Shown here piece by piece: positions 55,540 through 64,000 of a DNA stretch of 64,000 nucleotides. Under the pieces are notes generated by a model. It searched no databases. It was given only the letters and a program-made list of their open reading frames with translations, and was not told the origin of the DNA. Every line of letters begins with the position of its first letter. Position 1 is the first letter of the stretch. The position numbers and the translations under genes are program-made. Origin of the DNA: Polaribacter sp. Hel1_33_78 (GTDB lineage: Bacteria > Bacteroidota > Bacteroidia > Flavobacteriales > Flavobacteriaceae); contig NZ_LT629794.1 of the NCBI RefSeq assembly GCF_900106075.1, positions 2,501,501-2,565,500 on the forward strand, given 5' to 3'.

Positions 55540-56164
55540 ATCAATTTGGAAAGAAGGTTTTTTACAAAAAAATGCGCTGGTTGTTCCAAAGCTAAATAAC
55601 CTATACGATAAAAAATCTATTCATATAATCGATAAATTTAAAAGAATGTTTAAAATTAACTTAAATGCTCTTGTTGTATTTTCTTTTGTACTATTACCTG
55701 TTTCATTTTTTGTAAAAATTCCAGTCATGGGTGTACTTATGTTCATTCTATTTAATGTCTTGGTTTTCGTAAATAAACGGTTATTTAAAGGTTTAAACAA
55801 AATAGACACAAATGTTAGCAGTTATCAATACTTAAAATCTTTCGATGTTTGGATGCAAGAACAAATTACTGTTAACATGAAAATGTCTCGTTACATTTAT
55901 CCTTACATTTTTATTGCTATGGTTTCTGGATTCTGGTTTTCCAATGATTTTAACAACTCTTTAAATAAAATATTAGGGGATTACCAACCTGATATGATAT
56001 ATGGAATTCCGGTTTATTGGATACTTTCAATGTTACTAATTATAATATTATTTGCCATTTTTGGCGAACGAATTTATAAATGGGATTTAAATTTAGTTTA
56101 CGGTGGTGTCTTAAAAAAACTAGCGGAATTAATTTCTGACATGGAAGATTTACAAGCTGAATAA
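55523..56164 (+). CDS. Membrane protein coupled to ECF sigma factor (putative anti-sigma)
   Basis: 213 residues. A soluble N-terminus (~1-45) is followed by four hydrophobic segments (LNALVVFSFVLLPVSFF, VLMFILFNVLVFV, YIYPYIFIAMVSGFWF, WILSMLLIIILFAIFG) and a short cytoplasmic tail. No zinc-type anti-sigma HxxxCxxC motif is seen. The 17-base overlap with the sigma gene and the cytosolic N-terminus suggest an anti-sigma or signalling role (inference from position). Confidence 0.8.
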   Translation: MEKSIESIWKEGFLQKNALVVPKLNNLYDKKSIHIIDKFKRMFKINLNALVVFSFVLLPVSFFVKIPVMGVLMFILFNVLVFVNKRLFKGLNKIDTNVSSYQYLKSFDVWMQEQITVNMKMSRYIYPYIFIAMVSGFWFSNDFNNSLNKILGDYQPDMIYGIPVYWILSMLLIIILFAIFGERIYKWDLNLVYGGVLKKLAELISDMEDLQAE

Positions 56165-56264
56165 AATAATAGAGAAAAACCCAAACAACGGCTCAAATAA
56201 TTATTTTTCTATTAAAGTGTAATATTATCTGATTTTAGACACTAATTAAATAAAGATTAAAATT

Positions 56265-56723
56265 ATGACAATTACAGAAACAAGTCAGTTTTTTGAAAAA
56301 TTATTAAAACAAACAGATCGTAAACGAGAAATACGAGTTTATAAAGGGTATATTACTATTCTGACGAATTTAAAAAATAGGGATTTATCAAAAGGACAAA
56401 TATCACTAATTGAAGATGAACTTAAATCTTTTAAATTAAAGTCCAATGCCAAAAATAAAAGAAGATATTATAGCAAAAAGCTGCAAATTTTAAAACAATT
56501 TTTAAAAGATAAATTTTCATTAATATCAGAAGGTTACTATACTGCAATAGGCATGAGTCTAGGCATGTGTTTTGGAGTAGCTATTGGCACTACTTTTGGA
56601 GCTTCTGGAAATTCAATTGGTTTAGCATTAGGAATGTTTATAGGATTGGTAATTGGTCGATATAAAGATATGGAAGCTGAAAAGGAAAATAGAGTATTAA
56701 AAACAAAAGGTTCTAGTTTATAA
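56265..56723 (+). CDS. Hypothetical protein with glycine-zipper membrane hairpin
   Basis: 152 residues. A basic helical N-terminal part (~1-90) is followed by two Gly-rich hydrophobic segments (AIGMSLGMCFGVAIGTTFGASG and SIGLALGMFIGLVIGRY) that form a glycine-zipper membrane hairpin, then a charged tail. Similar small proteins occur behind ECF sigma genes in flavobacteria. Function unknown. It is 100 bases downstream of the sigma-factor operon on the same strand. Confidence 0.7.
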   Translation: MTITETSQFFEKLLKQTDRKREIRVYKGYITILTNLKNRDLSKGQISLIEDELKSFKLKSNAKNKRRYYSKKLQILKQFLKDKFSLISEGYYTAIGMSLGMCFGVAIGTTFGASGNSIGLALGMFIGLVIGRYKDMEAEKENRVLKTKGSSL

Positions 56724-56841
56724 ATTGGTAGCCACGTTCTTTTAAAGCGTGAAAAAACAGACAGTAAACCTAAGTATCTATTCAGAACAAAGCCTATTTT
56801 TTAAATACATAATTCCTCAAAAACCATAGATGCATTTAAAC

Positions 56842-56849
56842 TACCTTTG
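56842..56849 (+). promoter_or_regulatory. Bacteroidetes-type -7 element (TACCTTTG)
   Basis: TACCTTTG matches TAnnTTTG and lies 15 bases before the helicase ATG, implying a very short leader. Confidence 0.5.
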
Positions 56850-56864
56850 CATTAAAAATATTCA

Positions 56865-58103
56865 ATGCAGTTTTCTGAATTTCCTTTCCATAAATCTATC
56901 TTAAAAGCAGTTGCTGAAGAAAGATATCACACACCAACTTTAGTACAAGAACAAGCAATACCAAAGGTGTTAGCAAAAAAGAATGTAATTGTTTCTGCGC
57001 AAACGGGTACAGGTAAAACAGCTGCTTTTGCGTTGCCTATTATTCAAATATTGTTTGATAAACAAGGTCTAAAAGAAGAAGAAGGTAAAGAGATAAAATC
57101 ATTGATTGTTACTCCTACTCGTGAGTTAGCAATACAAATTTTAGAAAACTTTAAAACCTACAGCAAATACACAAATTTAACAACTGCAGCAGTTTTTGGT
57201 GGTGTTTCTCTAGAACCTCAAAAAGACATTTTAGCACATGGTGTAGATATTTTAATTGCAACTCCTGGAAGGTTAATTGACCTTTATTTACAAGGATTCA
57301 TAGATTTAAGTGCTATTAAAATCTTTGTGTTAGATGAAGCTGATTTAATGCTTGATATGGGCTTTATAACCGACGTAAAAAAAATAGAACGTTTATGTCC
57401 TAAGAAAAAACAAACCTTACTTTTTTCTGCAACCATACCCGAAAAAATAGATGATTTGGCTAAAACCATGTTAAAAAAATCTGTTAAGATTGAAATAAAT
57501 CCAGAGGAAACTACTGCAAAAAATATTGGACAGCTATTATATTATCTTCCTAAAAAGAATAAAACAGATTTGTGCTTAGATTTATTGAGAAACACGATAA
57601 ATGGAAAAATCATCATTTTTAGACGTACGAAAATTGGTGTTGATAAGCTAGAACAGACTTTACTAAAAAATGACTACGACGTAGTAAGTATTCATGGAGA
57701 TAAATCGCAAGCTATTAGAAATAAAGCTATCGAAGATTTTAGAAATAAAAAAGCAACTATTTTAATTGCTACAGATGTAGCTGCACGTGGAATTGATATT
57801 ACAAATGTAGATGCTATTATAAATTTTGATATTCCGAATATACCAGAAACCTATGTACACAGAATAGGCAGAACTGGTAGAGCGGGTAAGTCTGGAATTG
57901 CGTTTTCTTTTTGTTCTCCTGACGAAAATAGCTACATCAAAACTATTGAAGCTTTAATTGAAAAAACTATTAAAATTATTGTTGACCATCCATACATCAT
58001 CAATAAACCAAAACACAAAAAATTACAGCCAAATACTGTTAGTAAAAATAAAAAAGGCAGAAAATCTGAAGCCTCTAAAAAAAATAAGAAACGTTGGTAT
58101 TAA
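56865..58103 (+). CDS. DEAD-box RNA helicase
   Basis: 412 residues. Q motif (FPFHKSILKAVAEERYHTPTLVQEQAIP), motif I AQTGTGKT, PTRELA, DEAD, SAT, and C-terminal RGIDITNVDAIINFDIPN with HRIGRTGR. A lysine-rich tail (NKKGRKSEASKKNKKRWY) follows, as in RhlE-type helicases. It unwinds structured RNA in cold adaptation, ribosome assembly or decay; which one cannot be told here. Monocistronic. Confidence 0.93.
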   Translation: MQFSEFPFHKSILKAVAEERYHTPTLVQEQAIPKVLAKKNVIVSAQTGTGKTAAFALPIIQILFDKQGLKEEEGKEIKSLIVTPTRELAIQILENFKTYSKYTNLTTAAVFGGVSLEPQKDILAHGVDILIATPGRLIDLYLQGFIDLSAIKIFVLDEADLMLDMGFITDVKKIERLCPKKKQTLLFSATIPEKIDDLAKTMLKKSVKIEINPEETTAKNIGQLLYYLPKKNKTDLCLDLLRNTINGKIIIFRRTKIGVDKLEQTLLKNDYDVVSIHGDKSQAIRNKAIEDFRNKKATILIATDVAARGIDITNVDAIINFDIPNIPETYVHRIGRTGRAGKSGIAFSFCSPDENSYIKTIEALIEKTIKIIVDHPYIINKPKHKKLQPNTVSKNKKGRKSEASKKNKKRWY

Positions 58104-58184
58104 TTTTTCTTTATTTAACAAAACCTAAAATATCAAGTCATAAAAAATTGATTGAAAAGGAAAATATAATCAAAATTCCAACAA

Positions 58185-58700
58185 ATGTTTCGCATACAAA
58201 AAGGAACAATTAAAGATGCTGAAATTTTATCAAAAATTAGCAAAAAATCTTTCCTAGTGGCCCATGGTCATTCGGCACATAAAAAAGATATCGACAATTA
58301 TACTGCCAAAAATTTTAGCAAAGATAACTTTACAAAAGAATTAGTAAATAAAGAAAACTTATACTTTTTAATTTATTCTAAAGATAAAATTGCCGGATAT
58401 TCTAAAATAATTTTAAATAAAACAAATGCAAATATATCTGCTAAAAACATTACTTTAATGAGTAGATTGTATTTATTAAAAGAATTCTTTGGACTAAATT
58501 TAGGCAAAGAATTATTCAATTTTAATCTGAACTTATCTAAAGAAAATAATCAACAAGGAATTTGGTTGGCTGTTTGGATTGAAAACAAAAGAGCCATCAA
58601 TTTTTACAATAAAATGGGATTTCAAAAAGTTGGAAGTTTCGATTTTGAAATTTCAAAGACACATTATAATCCTAACCATATTTTATACTTAGAATTCTAA
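58185..58700 (+). CDS. GNAT-family N-acetyltransferase
   Basis: 171 residues. The GNAT core includes the acetyl-CoA-binding region LNLGKELFNFNLNLSKEN and the closing AVWIENKRAINFYNKMGFQKVGSFDF. The N-terminal IQKGTIKDAEILSKISKKSF is typical. Substrate unknown. It follows the helicase by 81 bases and may be co-transcribed. Confidence 0.88.
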   Translation: MFRIQKGTIKDAEILSKISKKSFLVAHGHSAHKKDIDNYTAKNFSKDNFTKELVNKENLYFLIYSKDKIAGYSKIILNKTNANISAKNITLMSRLYLLKEFFGLNLGKELFNFNLNLSKENNQQGIWLAVWIENKRAINFYNKMGFQKVGSFDFEISKTHYNPNHILYLEF

Positions 58701-58925
58701 TAGTTATTTATGTAAATACGGCTTATTTTCTAATTAATTTGATTCTTTTAGGTAACCAATACTTCCCGTATTTCAAATCGAACGTAGAAATTAATGGCAT
58801 TCTTTATAAACCAATACAAAAGTAAAATATAGAAGTTTTTAAATCCAGACCAAATTGTGGTTTGTTTGTTCACTTTAAAATCCTTTTAATTTATTATCTT
58901 ACAATCCTTTAATTATAAATTTTAA

Positions 58926-59750
58926 ATGGAAAACTTTTTAAACTTTTTTGAAACCATGCCTTCTTGGCAAAAATTAGTATGGATTTTTATCTGTATTTCT
59001 GCTAATTGGATTGTAGAATTAATAATTCCTTTAGTAAAATTTGATTATAAAAAATTGAAGCATGCAGCAGTAAATATGTTTTTTTTATCCATGGATGTAA
59101 GCCTGAATTTAATTTTCGGAATTCTATCTGTGGGTGTTTTTATTTGGCTATCTGCAAATCAATTTGGTGTTTTAAACATAATAGACTTGCCAATTTGGAT
59201 AGAGTTACTCATCGCCATCGCAGTATTAGATTTTTCCGCACAATATGTAGTGCATTATTTATTACACAAAATACCTTTCATGTGGCGTTTTCATATGATT
59301 CATCATTCAGATACAACAGTAGATGCAACAAGTGCAACAAGACACCATCCAGGAGATTATGCTTTTAGAGAAATCTTCGCATTAATTGTTATTGTAATTT
59401 TCGGAATTCCTTTAGCATATTATCTTTTTTATAGAATGGCAACGGTATTTTTTGGCTATTTTACGCATGCAAACATTTATCTACCCAAGACACTTGATAA
59501 AGTTATAAGTTTTGTTTTTGTAACTCCAAATATGCATAAATTCCATCATCATTTTGAATTACCTTGGACAGATTCTAACTTTGGAAATATCTTTTCTATA
59601 TGGGATAGAATTTTTGGAACATTAACATACGATGATCCTAAAAAAGTAAAGTTTGGATTGGATTTGTTAGACGGAACTAAAGATCAAGATATTTTATATC
59701 AATTAAAAATTCCCTTTAATAAAAGTATTATATTGAAAACTAATAAATAA
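58926..59750 (+). CDS. Sterol desaturase / fatty acid hydroxylase family protein
   Basis: 274 residues with about four to five membrane segments. The three histidine boxes of the di-iron hydroxylases are intact: HYLLHK, HMIHH and HKFHHH, with the additional HH of TRHHPGD. It acts on a membrane lipid; the substrate is not deducible. It is monocistronic, with 225 bases upstream that contain a short coding-like remnant on the other strand (58723-58800). Confidence 0.9.
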   Translation: MENFLNFFETMPSWQKLVWIFICISANWIVELIIPLVKFDYKKLKHAAVNMFFLSMDVSLNLIFGILSVGVFIWLSANQFGVLNIIDLPIWIELLIAIAVLDFSAQYVVHYLLHKIPFMWRFHMIHHSDTTVDATSATRHHPGDYAFREIFALIVIVIFGIPLAYYLFYRMATVFFGYFTHANIYLPKTLDKVISFVFVTPNMHKFHHHFELPWTDSNFGNIFSIWDRIFGTLTYDDPKKVKFGLDLLDGTKDQDILYQLKIPFNKSIILKTNK

Positions 59751-59958
59751 AAAGTTCTAGAGTTACTTATATAGAAATTATTCAAATTATTATTTAAGAA
59801 AACATTTGTATTACTATCAATGATTCAAAAAAAATTATGCCAAATACAAGGGCATTACATACTTAAAAATTCGTTATTTAAATTTTATTTTAGAACGACA
59901 AATTAAGGAAAATGATGACCATATAAGTATCACTTTTCATCTTTTAATTAAAAACATA

Positions 59959-61284
59959 ATGAAAATAATCAAAATAGCTTTCTTATTCACCCTAGTATCT
60001 ATTTCTGCGCAAACAGATGTAAAAATATATGATATTATAAATGATGTTTCCGCTAATAGAATTAAAGCAGATATAAAAACATTAACGGAATTTGGAACAA
60101 GAAATACGTTTTCCGATACCACTTCTACTACCCATGGAATTGGCGCTGCCAGAAGATGGATAAAATCTGAATTTGAAACTATTTCTAAAAGTTGTGATAA
60201 TTGTATTGATGTATTCTATCAAAAGGATTTTGTCACAAAAAAAGGTAATAGAAGAGTTCCTCATGATGCTTGGATTGTTAATGTTGTAGCCATTCAAAAA
60301 GGAACAAAATACCCAAATAGATACGTTATTATGAGTGGCGATATTGATTCTCGAGCGAGTGATACTATGGATTTTAAAACAGATGCTCCAGGTGCAAATG
60401 ATAATGCTTCAGGAATGGCAGGAACAATGGAAGCTGCCAGAGTTTTAAGTAACTATAAATTTGAAAATAGTATTATTTATGTTGGCCTTTCTGGCGAAGA
60501 ACAAGGACTTTTTGGCGGAGCAGGTTTGGCAAAATATGCGAAGGAAAAAGGATGGGAAATTATCGGAATCTTAAATAATGATATGATTGGAAATATTACG
60601 GGTGTAGATGGTGTTATAGACAATCGTGCTTTTCGAATTTTTTCTGAACCGGTACCGGCAAATGAAACAGAAAAACAAAGAAAAATGCGTCGTTTTTATG
60701 GCGGTGAAGTTGATGGAATTTCACGTCAACTGGCAAGATATACTCATAAAATGACAAAAACATATATGCCAGAAATGAATCCGATGATGATTTATAGATT
60801 GGATAGATTTGGAAGAGGAGGGCATCACAGACCCTTTAATGATTTGGGTTTTCCAGGAATTAGAATTATGGAAGCTCATGAAAATTATACGCAGCAGCAT
60901 CAGGATATTAGAGTTGAAAATGGGATTAAATATGGAGATACTTTTGAGCACGTAAATTTTGAATATGCCAAAAAATTAACTAGCGTTAACTCTATCACAA
61001 TGGCTGGTTTAGCTTCTGCTCCACCAAGTCCTAAAGAGGTCGCAATTGGCGGAATTGTGCAAGCTTCAGCAAAATTAAAGTGGAATAAAGTTGATGGTGC
61101 TAAAGGTTATAAAATTTATTGGAGAGATACAACTTCTCCTACTTGGGATAATTCCAGGTATGTAGAAACTACCGAATTTACTTTAGAAGGAATTGTAATT
61201 GATAATTTCTTTTTTGGAGTTGCTGCAGTTGGAGAAAATAATCATGAAAGTGTGGTGGTTTTTCCAAATAAAATCATAAGGTAA
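59959..61284 (+). CDS. M28-family metallopeptidase with fibronectin-like C-terminus
   Basis: 441 residues with signal peptide MKIIKIAFLFTLVSISAQ. M28 core: GDIDS (127-131), DAPGANDNASG, LSGEEQGLFGGAG and NNDMIGN. In the usual family motif the first zinc ligand is the His of GHxDS; here it is Asp128. The C-terminal ~85 residues (KLKWNKVDGAKGYKIYWRDT) form a fibronectin type III-like domain. It is a secreted aminopeptidase-like enzyme, probably for peptide nutrition. Monocistronic, followed by a strong terminator. Confidence 0.9.
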   Translation: MKIIKIAFLFTLVSISAQTDVKIYDIINDVSANRIKADIKTLTEFGTRNTFSDTTSTTHGIGAARRWIKSEFETISKSCDNCIDVFYQKDFVTKKGNRRVPHDAWIVNVVAIQKGTKYPNRYVIMSGDIDSRASDTMDFKTDAPGANDNASGMAGTMEAARVLSNYKFENSIIYVGLSGEEQGLFGGAGLAKYAKEKGWEIIGILNNDMIGNITGVDGVIDNRAFRIFSEPVPANETEKQRKMRRFYGGEVDGISRQLARYTHKMTKTYMPEMNPMMIYRLDRFGRGGHHRPFNDLGFPGIRIMEAHENYTQQHQDIRVENGIKYGDTFEHVNFEYAKKLTSVNSITMAGLASAPPSPKEVAIGGIVQASAKLKWNKVDGAKGYKIYWRDTTSPTWDNSRYVETTEFTLEGIVIDNFFFGVAAVGENNHESVVVFPNKIIR

Positions 61285-61467
61285 TATCCCATTTTGTAAC
61301 TTCTTATTCAATTTATTTTCCAATCATTTCCTACACAAGAAATGACAATATAATTAACAAGAAGAATATTAAAACATAAAATTGCTTTTAATAACTGTCA
61401 AATTCTTGCAAAATATAGAATACAGGAGTTTTTATTGAAAGATTTAATAAAAAATAAACTTTCTAAA

Positions 61468-61497
61468 AAAACCGAATTATAGAAATAATTCGGTTTT
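61468..61497. terminator. Bidirectional hairpin terminator
   Basis: AAAACCGAATTAT (61468-61480) pairs perfectly with ATAATTCGGTTTT (61485-61497) around AGAA. It lies between the convergent M28 peptidase and AAA ATPase genes, with A/T tracts on both sides. Confidence 0.9.
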
Positions 61498-61536
61498 GTG
61501 ATAAGTATATTAAATCTCGAAGCAATTAGTAAGTAA

Positions 61537-63003
61537 CTACAATCCAGCTATGAAATTACCATAAGGATCTTTAAATTGAGTTCCTTCTGCAAATCTAAAT
61601 TTACTTAGCTTTTTAAATTCAGCTAAGGCCCAAAGAATAAACTCTTTTACAAAATAAGCATCAGCGGTATTCATATTAGGTTGGTATTTCACTAAGAAAT
61701 CATCTAAAGGTTGTACCTTATCTAACTCATTTTTGTATTGTAACTCTGCAAATTCATCTAATAACTCGAAATCATCATCAGCATTAAAAAACCACGAAAT
61801 AATGTCATCATAAGGTGTTTCAGTCTCTTGCTTTTCTAACTTTTTAATTTCAGGAAAATAGGTTGGAAATAATGTTTTAATGGCATTTTTAATCAATTTT
61901 TCCGCAACTACCTCAGCTCCTTCTTGCTCTCCTTCATAGACCAATTCTACTTTACCGGTAATTGCCGGAATTATTCCATCAAAATCACTTAAACGAATCA
62001 TGGTTTTTTCATCACCAGAAATTAAAGCCCTTCTTTCTGCTGTGCTTAACAAGTTTTCGAAAGCAGTAATACTTAAACGCGCACTTACTCCACTTTTTGC
62101 ATCTATATATTCACTTTCTCTCGCTTCAAAAACTATTTGTTCTAACAAATCTTTTGCTAATTCTGGAACTTGAATAAATTCCTTCTGAGAATTATTTTTA
62201 TTCGCTTCTTGTTGCGTAATCGTTTTTGCTGTTTCTATATCCTCCGGATAATGGGTTAAAATCTGTGAGCCAATTCTATCCTTTAAAGGTGTTACAATAC
62301 TTCCTCTATTTGTATAATCTTCAGGGTTTGCTGTAAATACAAATTGAATATCTAATGGCAAACGTAATTTAAATCCTCTAATTTGAATATCTCCTTCTTG
62401 TAAAATATTAAACAATGCAACTTGAATTCTCGCCTGCAAATCTGGTAATTCATTAATCACAAAAATACAACGGTTTGCTCTAGGAATCATTCCGTAATGA
62501 ATAACCCGATCATCTGCATAACTTAATTTTAAGTTAGCTGCTTTTATGGGATCTACATCACCTATAATATCAGCAACAGTAACATCTGGCGTCGCTAATT
62601 TTTCTGCAAAACGATCATTTCTATGCAACCAAAAAATAGGGGTTTTATCACCTTTTTCCCTAATAGTTTCAACTGCAAATCTCGAAATAGGATTCAAAGG
62701 ATCATCATTAATTTCAGAACCTTCAACGACAGGAATATATTCATCCAATAAATTTACCATCAATCTTGCTAAACGGGTTTTTGCTTGTCCTCGTAAACCT
62801 AATAAATTAATATTATGTCTGCTTAGAATTGCTCTTTCCAACTCTGGAATTACGGTGTTCTCATAACCATGAACCCCCGTAAAGACATTCTCTTTGCTCA
62901 TTATTTTACTAATAAGGTTTTCTCTTAACTCATCTTTAATCGATTTAGACTTATAACCTCGTTCTTTTAATGCGCCTAATGTTTTTAAATCTTGTATTCT
63001 CAT
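61537..63003 (-). CDS. MoxR/ChlI-like AAA+ ATPase (magnesium-chelatase type)
   Basis: 488 residues. Walker A LLGLRGQAKTRLARL (~52-66), Walker B-like CIFVINELPDL and the sensor FVFTANPEDYTNRGSIVTPLKDRIGSQI place it among ChlI/MoxR AAA+ ATPases. The helical lid carries SARLSITAFENLLS. Together with the directly upstream VWA protein (TAA-ATG junction) it makes the typical AAA-VWA remodelling pair. No porphyrin or chlorophyll genes are present, so it is not a genuine magnesium chelatase in all likelihood. The target is unknown. Confidence 0.9.
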   Translation of the reverse strand: MRIQDLKTLGALKERGYKSKSIKDELRENLISKIMSKENVFTGVHGYENTVIPELERAILSRHNINLLGLRGQAKTRLARLMVNLLDEYIPVVEGSEINDDPLNPISRFAVETIREKGDKTPIFWLHRNDRFAEKLATPDVTVADIIGDVDPIKAANLKLSYADDRVIHYGMIPRANRCIFVINELPDLQARIQVALFNILQEGDIQIRGFKLRLPLDIQFVFTANPEDYTNRGSIVTPLKDRIGSQILTHYPEDIETAKTITQQEANKNNSQKEFIQVPELAKDLLEQIVFEARESEYIDAKSGVSARLSITAFENLLSTAERRALISGDEKTMIRLSDFDGIIPAITGKVELVYEGEQEGAEVVAEKLIKNAIKTLFPTYFPEIKKLEKQETETPYDDIISWFFNADDDFELLDEFAELQYKNELDKVQPLDDFLVKYQPNMNTADAYFVKEFILWALAEFKKLSKFRFAEGTQFKDPYGNFIAGL

Positions 63004-63999
63004 TTATCCTTTAATTCGTTTTTTTCTATTTGTTTCATAATCTTCAAAAATCATTTCTCCCAATCCTTTTAATCCTGTGTAAAATGCTTTTCCTTGATTT
63101 GCTTGTGTAAACGCTTTTACAAATTGCATTAAATATGGGTCTTGGGCAATCATAAAAGTAGTAATCGGAATGTGTAATTTTCTGGCTTGCTGCGCCATTG
63201 CGTAGCACTTATTTACAATATACTTGTCCAAACCATTACTATTTTTGTAATATTGACCATCTGGCAAGAGTAAACAACTTGGCTTACCATCGGTAATCAT
63301 AAAGATTTGTTTGTTTGTATTTCTTTTTCTTCGCAATAAATCCATCGCTAATTTCAAACCTGCAACAGTATTTGTATGATAAGGACCCACTTGCAAATAA
63401 GGCAAATCTTTAATTTTAATAGACCAAGCATCATTTCCAAAAACAATGATATCTAGAGTGTCTTTTGGATACCGAGTGGTAATTAATTCCGCCAAAGCCA
63501 TCGCTACTTTTTTAGCTGGTGTAATTCGATCCTCTCCATATAGAATCATAGAATGACTAATATCAATCATTAACACGGTGCTCATTTGGCTTTTATGAAG
63601 TGTGTCTTCCACAACCAAATCGTTTTCTGTTAAATTAAAATTATCAATGCCATTGTTAATTTGAGCATTTCTAATACTTTCTGTAATAGAAACTTTATCT
63701 AATCCATCTCCAAATTGATAGGCTCTAAAGTCTCCTGTGTGTTCATCTCCAATTCCTGCAGATTTACTTTTATGATTTCCAGAACCACTTCTTTTAATCT
63801 TACCAAAAATGTGATTTAAAGCTTGCTGACGAATCGCGCGTTCTGTTTTTGGAGTAATTTTTGTACCTCCTGTTCCATCAGCTTTTACTTCTTCTCTTAT
63901 GTAACCTTTTTTCTTTAAATCTTCAATAAAATCGTCAATAGTGTAATTTTCATCCGTCAATTTATATTCTTTATCTAAAGAACGTAACCAATCAATAGC
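63004..63999 (-). CDS. VWA-domain protein (5' end cut by window)
   Basis: The VWA domain has a complete MIDAS: MIDISHSM (DxSxS), the Thr of GPYHTNTVAGL and MITDGKPS. An N-terminal basic, helical part precedes it. The frame is open through the right edge: residues before the TTG at 63960 read AIDWLRSLDKEYK and look like the same protein. The TTG is thus not the start and the true start lies beyond base 64000. It is probably the partner of the AAA ATPase that follows without any gap. Confidence 0.88.
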   Translation of the reverse strand, partial: AIDWLRSLDKEYKLTDENYTIDDFIEDLKKKGYIREEVKADGTGGTKITPKTERAIRQQALNHIFGKIKRSGSGNHKSKSAGIGDEHTGDFRAYQFGDGLDKVSITESIRNAQINNGIDNFNLTENDLVVEDTLHKSQMSTVLMIDISHSMILYGEDRITPAKKVAMALAELITTRYPKDTLDIIVFGNDAWSIKIKDLPYLQVGPYHTNTVAGLKLAMDLLRRKRNTNKQIFMITDGKPSCLLLPDGQYYKNSNGLDKYIVNKCYAMAQQARKLHIPITTFMIAQDPYLMQFVKAFTQANQGKAFYTGLKGLGEMIFEDYETNRKKRIKG

Positions 64000-64000
64000 T

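Noticed and set aside
58926..59750. Sterol synthesis capability inferred from the desaturase-family protein and the cholesterol-oxidase-like GMC protein
   Set aside because: Both families act on many lipids or alcohols and no other sterol genes are present.
61537..63999. Magnesium chelatase for (bacterio)chlorophyll
   Set aside because: AAA-VWA pairs of this kind are general remodelling systems and no tetrapyrrole genes are nearby.
1..64000. CRISPR arrays, tRNA/rRNA genes, insertion sequences or prophage
   Set aside because: No regularly spaced repeats, tRNA-like cloverleaf with TTCGA arm, transposase or phage genes were found by reading.

Overview
The window looks like a chromosomal segment of a marine-type Flavobacteriaceae bacterium (Polaribacter/Tenacibaculum-like; genus inferred only). 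The DNA is strongly AT-rich, several genes are preceded by the Bacteroidetes promoter form TAnnTTTG, and marker families of this phylum are present (GLPGLI family, LruC domain, tandem DUF368, Nif3 next to a zinc-ribbon-like coiled coil, lipoproteins, lipid A kinase). I saw no IS elements, prophage, CRISPR, rRNA or tRNA genes. Both window ends cut through a gene.

Bases 1-9076 are housekeeping: an OmpA-like C-terminus, a secreted thioredoxin, lpxK, Nif3 plus a coiled-coil partner whose zinc ligands are lost, a five-repeat DUF349 protein, and an operon of two DUF368 membrane proteins with aroE. Bases 9248-14506 hold a Crp-family regulator, a TolC/HlyD/ABC-2 export operon with a Fur-box-like palindrome over its promoter, and an outer-membrane phospholipase A. 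Bases 14648-25762 hold a TPR protein, a pyrR-pyrB-rnz operon, a CoA-binding protein, a GLPGLI protein, a FabH-like synthase, a GMC oxidoreductase and htpG. Then come an LruC lipoprotein and a three-gene GMC dehydrogenase operon (28472-31784).

Bases 31983-46775 are one long leftward exopolysaccharide (EPS) operon. Reading in the direction of transcription it encodes a phosphotransfer (HPt) protein, a response regulator, an initiating sugar transferase with a receiver-like N-terminus, a short TolC-like protein, a Wzz/BY-kinase-like protein, a Wzx flippase, a Wzy-type polymerase/ligase, five glycosyltransferases and a hexapeptide acyltransferase. Divergent from it is a sigma-54 enhancer-binding response regulator (47363-48715), followed by a FIST-domain protein and a large hybrid histidine kinase with an HNOBA-like N-terminus. 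FIST plus such a kinase resembles the NosP/NahK nitric-oxide sensing pairs, so a gas- or ligand-controlled phosphorelay governing EPS is the best hypothesis.

The most interesting new signal is regulatory. Paired TTCCG-N5-CGGAA sites, 19-20 bp apart, lie about 65-75 bp upstream of sigma-54-type -24/-12 elements at two separate places: before the FIST gene and before the GMC dehydrogenase operon. A degenerate copy precedes the sigma-54 regulator itself. This suggests a small sigma-54 regulon flanking the EPS operon on both sides.

Bases 53340-64000 hold a DUF3050 protein, an ECF sigma factor with a membrane partner, a glycine-zipper membrane protein, a DEAD-box helicase, a GNAT acetyltransferase, a sterol-desaturase-family protein, an M28 peptidase, and a MoxR/ChlI-like AAA ATPase with a VWA protein that runs off the right edge.
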